Part shown: piece after piece, positions 5,981 to 10,585 of the stretch | How positions within the stretch are numbered: position 1 is the stretch's first letter | Layout of the letters: every line of letters starts with the position of its first letter | From: Algoriphagus sp. | GTDB lineage: Bacteria > Bacteroidota > Bacteroidia > Cytophagales > Cyclobacteriaceae | Direction of reading: 5' to 3' | DNA length: 10,585 nt | NCBI GenBank assembly: GCA_023255285.1 | Contig: JALRIY010000063.1 | Coordinates: 1-10,585, forward strand | Translations under genes and position numbers: made by a program | The notes under the pieces: generated by a model | The model's database searches: none | Seen by the model: only the letters and a program-made list of their open reading frames with translations | Told to the model about the DNA's origin: nothing

Positions 5981-6531
5981 TTTACCCTATCGTCGCTTAC
6001 GGTAATCCCGTATTGAAAAAAGAAGCGGAAGAACTGCCGGAAGGAAGCGACCTTACCCAGTTGATCCAAGACATGTACGCCACTATGGACCATGCGCATG
6101 GCGTGGGTCTTGCCGCTCCCCAAATCAATCAGGGAGTTCGACTATTTGTCATCGACAGCACCTTGATGCTCGATGAGGAGGATGAGGAAAAAGGCATCCG
6201 CCGCGTGTTTATCAATCCCATCCTCTTGGATGAGTACGGAGATAATTTTGGCTTTGAAGAAGGCTGCCTGAGCATTCCAGACGTGCGCGCAGAAATCATC
6301 CGCCCCGAAAAATTGACTCTAGAATACTACGACGAAAACTGGAACCTGAAGGAGGAAGAGTTTAGCGGCATGACCGCCCGTGTGATCCAACACGAGTACG
6401 ACCATCTGGAAGGAATTCTTTTTGTAGACTACTTGAAGGGCCTCAAGAAGCGTTTGATTCAGTCCAAACTGATCGACGTGAGCAAAGGTAAGGTGTCCAC
6501 CGACTACCGAATGATCTACCCGCTTAAATGA
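5977..6531 (+). CDS. def: Peptide deformylase
   Basis: A 184-residue metalloenzyme that removes the N-formyl group from nascent proteins at the ribosome. All three family motifs are intact: motif 1 HGVGLAAPQ (residues 41-49, Q49), motif 2 EGCLSIP (95-101, metal ligand C97) and motif 3 QHEYDHLEG (138-146, metal ligands H139 and H143, catalytic E140). The metal is normally Fe2+. A short acidic insertion, LDEEDEEKG (65-73), lies between strands, and the C-terminus (KLIDVSKGKVSTDYRMIYPLK) is somewhat extended, as in other Bacteroidota deformylases. No methionyl-tRNA formyltransferase gene (fmt) is adjacent, unlike in E. coli. It overlaps ruvX upstream by 4 nt (ATGA) and the omega-amidase downstream by 4 nt or 1 nt, depending on which of two ATGs is used there. 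Expression is therefore tied to the operon headed by the hemerythrin protein. Confidence 0.97.
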   Translation: MIYPIVAYGNPVLKKEAEELPEGSDLTQLIQDMYATMDHAHGVGLAAPQINQGVRLFVIDSTLMLDEEDEEKGIRRVFINPILLDEYGDNFGFEEGCLSIPDVRAEIIRPEKLTLEYYDENWNLKEEEFSGMTARVIQHEYDHLEGILFVDYLKGLKKRLIQSKLIDVSKGKVSTDYRMIYPLK

Positions 6532-7331
6532 TGGCACAAAAACCAGACCTCCGCGTAGCACTCGTGCAAACAGACCTGCACTGGCAGGACAAGACGGCCA
6601 ACCTTGCCATGCTGGAGGAGAAAATCTGGTCCTTAAAAAATAGCTGCGATCTAATCGTCCTGCCGGAAATGTTTCCCACAGGTTTTTCTATGGACTCCGC
6701 CACACTAGCTGAGCCGATGAACCTGCAGGTGCACAAATGGATGAAGCAACTCGCTACACAAACTGGCGCAGTGATCACGGGTAGCGCCATCATTTCCGAA
6801 GGCGGAAATTATTACAATCGTCTGCTCTGGGTAGAACCAGATGGCACTACCCAATCCTACGACAAGCGCCACCTCTTTCGTATGGCAAATGAGGACGCTA
6901 GCTTTGCTCCAGGCGAGCAACTTCCCATTTTCTCTCTGAAGGGCTGGAACATCTGCCCACAAATCTGCTACGACCTCCGCTTCCCAGTTTGGTCACGCAA
7001 CCACTGGACAGATGGAAAGGCGGCCTATGACCTCCTATTTTATGTAGCCTCCTGGCCTGCAGCCCGCATTTCTGCCTGGAACGCCCTACTCCCTGCCCGT
7101 GCCATCGAAAACCTTTCCTACGCTTTTGGAGTCAACCGAGTGGGGGTAGATGGAAACCAAATCGCCTACAACGGGCATTCTGCAGCCTACGATTTCAAGG
7201 GCGAAACCCTGACTAATCTAGAAGAACTAGAGCAAATTCAGGTGATTCACCTGGACTATATCGGATTGGAAGAATACCGAAGCAAATTTCCCGCTTGGAA
7301 AGATGCCGATTCATTTACAATATATCCCTAG
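6528..7331 (+). CDS. Carbon-nitrogen hydrolase, omega-amidase (YafV/NIT2-like)
   Basis: A 267-residue cytosolic nitrilase-superfamily amidase. The best match is the omega-amidase branch (E. coli YafV, mammalian NIT2), which hydrolyses alpha-ketoglutaramate and related deaminated-glutamine products to the 2-oxo acid and ammonia, a metabolite-repair and transamination clean-up task. The catalytic triad is complete: E47 in LPEMFPTGF, K113 in YDKRHLF and C147 in PQICYDLRFPVW. YDLLFYVASWPAAR (residues 166-179) and the late RAIENLSYAFGVNRVG (190-205) also fit this branch better than aliphatic nitrilases or N-carbamoylputrescine amidases. Two adjacent ATGs (6528 and 6531) follow the def stop; the first gives an ATGA overlap, the second a TGATG overlap, and both keep the same protein apart from one Met. 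It is the last gene of the four-gene operon. Substrate is inferred from subfamily resemblance only. Confidence 0.88.
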   Translation: MMAQKPDLRVALVQTDLHWQDKTANLAMLEEKIWSLKNSCDLIVLPEMFPTGFSMDSATLAEPMNLQVHKWMKQLATQTGAVITGSAIISEGGNYYNRLLWVEPDGTTQSYDKRHLFRMANEDASFAPGEQLPIFSLKGWNICPQICYDLRFPVWSRNHWTDGKAAYDLLFYVASWPAARISAWNALLPARAIENLSYAFGVNRVGVDGNQIAYNGHSAAYDFKGETLTNLEELEQIQVIHLDYIGLEEYRSKFPAWKDADSFTIYP

Positions 7332-7350
7332 TCCTCGGGGGCAGTAGGAT

Positions 7351-7364
7351 TTCCATCAATGGAA
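7351..7364. repeat. Small inverted repeat TTCCAT/ATGGAA
   Basis: TTCCAT (7351-7356) and ATGGAA (7359-7364) are perfect inverted repeats two bases apart, 20 nt after the omega-amidase stop. No T-run follows, so it is a poor terminator; it could be a weak operator upstream of the isocitrate dehydrogenase gene or chance. Confidence 0.25.
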
Positions 7365-7386
7365 CATAAAACCTGCTCAATTTTCG

Positions 7387-7394
7387 TATTTTTG
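7387..7394 (+). promoter_or_regulatory. Candidate promoter -7 box for isocitrate dehydrogenase
   Basis: TATTTTTG at 7387-7394 matches the Bacteroidota consensus TAnnTTTG exactly and lies about 100 nt before the ATG at 7496. No TTG is found at the expected -33 distance (around 7361-7370), so support is partial. The 164-bp gap after the omega-amidase makes an independent promoter for this gene likely. Confidence 0.35.
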
Positions 7395-7495
7395 TCCATC
7401 CATTCCTTTTATTGGGGACTATTTCTGCACCAATTCGCATTCAATACAAAGAGAAGAAAACCTATTGAACTCATTTTTAGTAAAATTCTGAGCCC

Positions 7496-9724
7496 ATGTC
7501 AAAAACACCAAAAATTCTTTACACCCTCACCGATGAGGCCCCTGCATTAGCCACTTATTCGTTGCTACCTATCGTACAAGCATTTACCAAGACGGCAGGT
7601 ATTCAAGTAGAAACACGAGATATTTCCCTATCTGGCCGTATTCTCGCCAATTTTCCAGAATTCCTAACTGAAGCGCAGCGCATCAACGACGACCTAGCTG
7701 AGTTGGGCCACCTTGCCACTACACCAGAGGCTAACATTGTCAAGTTGCCAAATATTTCGGCCTCCGTACCCCAGTTGAAAGCGGCCATTAAGGAATTGCA
7801 AGGCCAAGGATATGCCCTACCTGACTATCCGGAGGAACCTAAAACTGAAGAAGAAAAGAGCATCAAGTCCAAATACGACAAGATTAAAGGCTCGGCCGTG
7901 AACCCCGTCCTTCGTGAAGGCAACTCTGATCGACGTGCTCCACTTGCAGTAAAAAATTATGCCCGCAAGCATCCCCATTCCATGGGCGCTTGGTCCGCAG
8001 ACTCTGCCTCCCACGTAGACAGCATGTCTGCTGGGGATTTTTACGGCTCTGAGAAATCGATCACCCTGAACCAAGCCACTGAATTGACCATCAGCCTTCA
8101 AGGAACCGATGGCAGTACCGAAGTACTGAAATCTGGCCTGAAGGTTCAGGAAGGCGAAGTCATCGATGCCTCCACCTTGAGCGTATCCCAGTACCGCGCT
8201 TTCTTGAAAAAGGCAAAGGAAGATGCCTATCAAAAAGGATTGCTTTTTTCCCTACACCTGAAGGCTACGATGATGAAAGTATCGGACCCCATCCTCTTTG
8301 GACATGCGGTAACTGTATTTTTTGAACCCGTATTTACCAAGCATGGTGCTACCCTAGCTGCTATAGGAATAGATGTCAACAATGGATTTGGGGACCTTTT
8401 GGCCAACTTGGAAAAACTTCCTGCTGCCAAAAAAGAAGAAATTCTCAAAGATATCGATGCCTGCTATGCCGAAAGCCCGGCAGTAGCCATGGTCAATTCA
8501 GATAAGGGCATCACCAACCTGCATGTACCGAGTGACGTAATCATCGATGCTTCCATGCCGGCCATGATCCGTACTTCGGGTAAAATGTGGAACAAGGAAG
8601 GCAAACTTCAAGACACCAAAGCCATCATCCCAGACCGGTGCTATGCAGGAGTGTACCAGGCAGTGTTTGATTTTTGCAAGAATAATGGGGCTTTCAACCC
8701 TGCCACCATGGGCTCTGTTCCTAATGTGGGCCTAATGGCTCAAAAAGCGGAAGAATATGGTTCGCACGATAAAACCTTCGAAATTCCTTTTGCCGGTACC
8801 GTAGTTGTTACCGATGCGGCAGGCAAGCAACTCTTTGCGCATGATGTAGAAAAAGGAGACATCTGGAGAATGTGCCAGACAAAAGATGCCCCGATTCAAG
8901 ATTGGGTGAAGCTGGCCGTGAGCCGTGCCCGCTTGTCTGATACTCCAGCAGTCTTCTGGCTAGACAAGGCCCGTGCGCACGATGCACAGCTAATCCAAAA
9001 GGTCAACAAATACCTCCCTCAGCACGATACCAAAGGGCTAGAAATTCACATTCTTTCACCAATCGAAGCTACCCTATTCTCCTGCGAACGCATCGTAGCG
9101 GGCAAGGATACCATTTCCGTAACGGGCAACGTACTTCGTGACTACTTGACCGATCTTTTCCCTATTTTAGAAGTAGGTACTTCTGCCAAAATGCTTTCCA
9201 TCGTTCCCTTAATGAACGGAGGGGGACTATTTGAAACTGGTGCGGGAGGATCTGCTCCCAAACACGTAGAGCAGTTTACTGAAGAAGGGCACCTGCGATG
9301 GGACTCCTTGGGAGAGTTCTTGGCCTTGGCCGTCTCCTTGGAGCACCTCGGACAAACCTTTAACAACCCAACGGCACTTCTATTAGGCGAAACGCTAGAC
9401 CAGGCTACTGGAAGATGGTTGGAAGAAGATAAATCTCCTGCCCGTGTAGTCGGTAAACTGGATAACCGAGGTGGACATTTCTACCTGGCCTTGTACTGGG
9501 CGCAGGCGCTTGCTTCGCAATCCAAGGATGCCGCTTTGGCGGCAAAGTTTACCGCCCTAGCGAAAGCACTTGTAGACCAAGAAGCCAAGATTGTAGACGA
9601 ATACAACAGTTCCCAAGGAAAAGCCATCGATCTCGGCGGCTATTACCGACCGAATGCAGCGAAGTGTGCACAGGCCATGCAGCCGAGTACAACCTTCAAG
9701 CAGCTTCTTGCAGGCTTGGCATAA
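7496..9724 (+). CDS. icd: NADP-dependent isocitrate dehydrogenase, monomeric type (IDH-II)
   Basis: A 742-residue cytosolic TCA-cycle enzyme converting isocitrate plus NADP+ to 2-oxoglutarate, CO2 and NADPH. The length is the full size of the monomeric class, unrelated in overall sequence to the common dimeric IDH. Residues known from the Azotobacter and Corynebacterium enzymes line up: substrate residues S133, N136, R140 and R146 (SAVNPVLREGNSDRR), K256 (LHLKATMMKVSDP) and Y421; metal aspartates D351, D549 and D553; and NADP 2'-phosphate residues K589-H590, R601 and R650. NADP specificity is therefore expected. The start is ATG 7496 (MSKTPKILYTLTDEAPALAT), which matches the family N-terminus; no Shine-Dalgarno precedes it. 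It is monocistronic, with a strong terminator seven bases after the stop. The next gene is GAPDH, so the locus joins TCA-cycle and glycolytic enzymes, though as separate transcription units. Confidence 0.97.
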   Translation: MSKTPKILYTLTDEAPALATYSLLPIVQAFTKTAGIQVETRDISLSGRILANFPEFLTEAQRINDDLAELGHLATTPEANIVKLPNISASVPQLKAAIKELQGQGYALPDYPEEPKTEEEKSIKSKYDKIKGSAVNPVLREGNSDRRAPLAVKNYARKHPHSMGAWSADSASHVDSMSAGDFYGSEKSITLNQATELTISLQGTDGSTEVLKSGLKVQEGEVIDASTLSVSQYRAFLKKAKEDAYQKGLLFSLHLKATMMKVSDPILFGHAVTVFFEPVFTKHGATLAAIGIDVNNGFGDLLANLEKLPAAKKEEILKDIDACYAESPAVAMVNSDKGITNLHVPSDVIIDASMPAMIRTSGKMWNKEGKLQDTKAIIPDRCYAGVYQAVFDFCKNNGAFNPATMGSVPNVGLMAQKAEEYGSHDKTFEIPFAGTVVVTDAAGKQLFAHDVEKGDIWRMCQTKDAPIQDWVKLAVSRARLSDTPAVFWLDKARAHDAQLIQKVNKYLPQHDTKGLEIHILSPIEATLFSCERIVAGKDTISVTGNVLRDYLTDLFPILEVGTSAKMLSIVPLMNGGGLFETGAGGSAPKHVEQFTEEGHLRWDSLGEFLALAVSLEHLGQTFNNPTALLLGETLDQATGRWLEEDKSPARVVGKLDNRGGHFYLALYWAQALASQSKDAALAAKFTALAKALVDQEAKIVDEYNSSQGKAIDLGGYYRPNAAKCAQAMQPSTTFKQLLAGLA

Positions 9725-9727
9725 TTT

Positions 9728-9754
9728 AAGAAACCGGGTTCTCCCGGTTTTTTA
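9728..9754 (+). terminator. Rho-independent terminator after isocitrate dehydrogenase
   Basis: AAACCGGG (9731-9738) and CCCGGTTT (9743-9750) form a perfect 8-bp GC-centred stem with the tetraloop TTCT. The last three Ts of the stem run on into TTT, giving a continuous T6 tract, and the 5' side is A-rich, so it may also work from the other strand. It starts right after the TAA stop of the isocitrate dehydrogenase gene. Confidence 0.92.
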
Positions 9755-9834
9755 GTTTTCAAAGGATGGATAAAGGTAGCTCAATGATTTACTTGAGTTT
9801 AGGCACTTAATCGAAATAAAGCTCCACTTTTTTT

Positions 9835-9846
9835 GATTTCGAAATC
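9835..9846. repeat. Perfect 12-bp palindrome upstream of GAPDH
   Basis: GATTTCGAAATC at 9835-9846 is a perfect 12-bp palindrome in the 287-bp gap before GAPDH. A dyad of this size about 165 nt before the start codon could be an operator for a dimeric regulator. No regulator gene is nearby to name a candidate. Confidence 0.35.
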
Positions 9847-9854
9847 GATTGAAA

Positions 9855-9915
9855 AGCACCGAGGTGCTGCTTGCACTTGAAAGCAGGGTATTTGGTTTGG
9901 GTAGACCCAATTTTT
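9855..9915 (+). promoter_or_regulatory. Cluster of hairpins including a terminator-like one in the GAPDH leader region
   Basis: Three short perfect stems follow one another: AGCACC/GGTGCT (9855-9868), CTGCTT/AAGCAG (9867-9886), and TTGGGT/ACCCAA (9897-9910) followed directly by five Ts (9911-9915). The first two overlap by two bases and so compete. The third has the make-up of a small intrinsic terminator, 100 nt upstream of the GAPDH start. Whether this is transcribed as part of the GAPDH leader is not known. The box AATTTTTG (9909-9916), one mismatch from TAnnTTTG, overlaps it and offers an alternative reading as promoter DNA. Confidence 0.35.
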
Positions 9916-9950
9916 GTAATAAATTCGCTTGCCGAATGTCGGATTACAAA
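9913..9950 (+). promoter_or_regulatory. Long stem-loop in the GAPDH 5' leader
   Basis: TTTGTAAT (9913-9920) and ATTACAAA (9943-9950) are a perfect 8-bp inverted repeat. Inside it ATTCG (9923-9927) and CGAAT (9933-9937) pair around a 5-nt loop, so the whole forms a two-part stem with a 2/5 internal loop. It lies 61 nt before the GAPDH ATG and shares its first Ts with the T-tract of the terminator-like hairpin just upstream. It could be an RNA leader structure or a DNA operator. I do not recognise a known riboswitch class. Confidence 0.4.
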
Positions 9951-10011
9951 CTAAAAAATCTCCGGCACCGCACTACTAAACTAGAAGTTAGACCTATAAA
10001 AATACGTACAG

Positions 10012-10585
10012 ATGAGCAAGATTAAAATTGGAATCAATGGATTCGGAAGAATTGGTCGCCTCGCGTTCCGCGTAGCCCAAGAGCGTGCAGACGTGCAAGT
10101 AGTTGCAATCAACGATTTGATAGATGTGGACTACATGGCCTACATGTTGAAGTACGACTCTACCCATGGCATATTCAAAGGAACAGTAGCCGTGAAAGAG
10201 GGCAATTTGATCGTTAATGGAAATACCATCCGCGTGACCGCTGAAAAAAACCCAGCCAACTTGAAGTGGGGTGAGGTGGGAGCCGATTACGTGATTGAAT
10301 CAACCGGTATCTTCTTGACCAAAGAATCTGCTCAAGGCCACATCGATGCTGGCGCGAAGAAGGTAATCATGTCTGCTCCTTCCAAGGACGACACGCCAAT
10401 GTTTGTGATGGGTGTCAACGAGCACACCTACACTACCGACATGACCTTTGTATCCAATGCATCCTGTACCACCAACTGCCTTGCACCTATCGCGAAGGTA
10501 TTGAATGACAACTGGGGCATTGAAGAAGGCTTGATGACTACCGTGCATGCGACTACCGCTACGCAAAAGACCGTGGATAGCCCTT
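10012..10585 (+). CDS. gap: Type I glyceraldehyde-3-phosphate dehydrogenase, partial (N-terminal 191 residues)
   Basis: A cytosolic glycolytic enzyme that oxidises and phosphorylates glyceraldehyde 3-phosphate to 1,3-bisphosphoglycerate. The Rossmann motif INGFGRIGRLAFR is at residues 8-20, and the dinucleotide-selecting turn AINDLID (32-38) has D35, which favours NAD+ over NADP+. YMLKYDSTHGIF (44-55), ESTGIF (96-101) and KKVIMSAPSKDDTPMFVMGVN (116-136) are standard GAPDH blocks. The catalytic Cys is C152 in SNASCTTNCLAP and the base is H179 in TTVHATTATQ. The reading frame stays open to the right edge, so roughly the last 140 residues (most of the catalytic domain) are missing. The start is ATG 10012 (MSKIKIGING), preceded by an A-rich leader without Shine-Dalgarno and by a long structured intergenic region. 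It is in the same orientation as the isocitrate dehydrogenase gene but separated from it by a terminator. Confidence 0.97.
   Translation, partial: MSKIKIGINGFGRIGRLAFRVAQERADVQVVAINDLIDVDYMAYMLKYDSTHGIFKGTVAVKEGNLIVNGNTIRVTAEKNPANLKWGEVGADYVIESTGIFLTKESAQGHIDAGAKKVIMSAPSKDDTPMFVMGVNEHTYTTDMTFVSNASCTTNCLAPIAKVLNDNWGIEEGLMTTVHATTATQKTVDSP

Noticed and set aside
7359..7550. 63-aa plus-strand open frame before isocitrate dehydrogenase
   Set aside because: It overlaps the first 55 bases of the well-supported isocitrate dehydrogenase gene in another frame, begins inside the small inverted repeat at 7351-7364, and resembles no family.
1..10585. tRNA, rRNA, integrase, toxin-antitoxin or defence genes
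   Set aside because: I looked on both strands for tRNA-like cloverleaf ends, rRNA blocks, recombinase motifs and small paired genes in the gaps and saw none. All gaps are accounted for by repeats, terminators or promoter regions.

Overview
The window looks like chromosomal housekeeping DNA from a member of the Bacteroidota, most likely Cytophagales (Cyclobacteriaceae/Algoriphagus-like). The reasons are a DUF5687 ABC permease (a family largely confined to this phylum), A/T-rich leaders without Shine-Dalgarno sequences, promoter boxes that fit the Bacteroidota -7 consensus TAnnTTTG, a monomeric NADP-isocitrate dehydrogenase, and intergenic families of short GAGGT-type and GTCGAC-type repeats. 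The genus is inference; the phylum is fairly secure.

Layout. Positions 1-1710 (minus strand) hold a two-gene ABC exporter operon: the DUF5687 membrane subunit, then the ATPase, which overlaps it by ATGA and runs off the left edge. A short divergent promoter region separates it from a nitroreductase (1793-2515, plus). The nitroreductase converges on an S41 C-terminal processing protease (2671-4293, minus). The gap between these two convergent genes is filled by a compact array of palindromic repeats, which also supplies the protease's last codons. A 515-bp gene-free stretch (4294-4808) follows, with short tandem repeats and an 11-bp inverted-repeat element.

Positions 4809-7331 (plus) hold a tightly packed operon whose four genes overlap by 1 or 4 nt: a RIC/ScdA-like di-iron hemerythrin protein, the Holliday-junction resolvase RuvX, peptide deformylase and an omega-amidase of the nitrilase superfamily. 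Monomeric NADP-isocitrate dehydrogenase (7496-9724) follows and ends in a clear intrinsic terminator. After a 287-bp structured leader, type I GAPDH begins at 10012 and runs off the right edge.

Functionally the window mixes envelope functions (exporter, periplasmic protease), maintenance and repair (iron-centre protection, recombination, N-terminal protein processing, metabolite repair) and central carbon metabolism (TCA cycle, glycolysis). I found no clear new biological system such as a defence island, CRISPR array, prophage or biosynthetic cluster. The parts most worth a second look are the non-coding stretches at 2516-2679, 4480-4755 and 9835-9950, and the RIC-like protein that lacks its usual cysteine pair.
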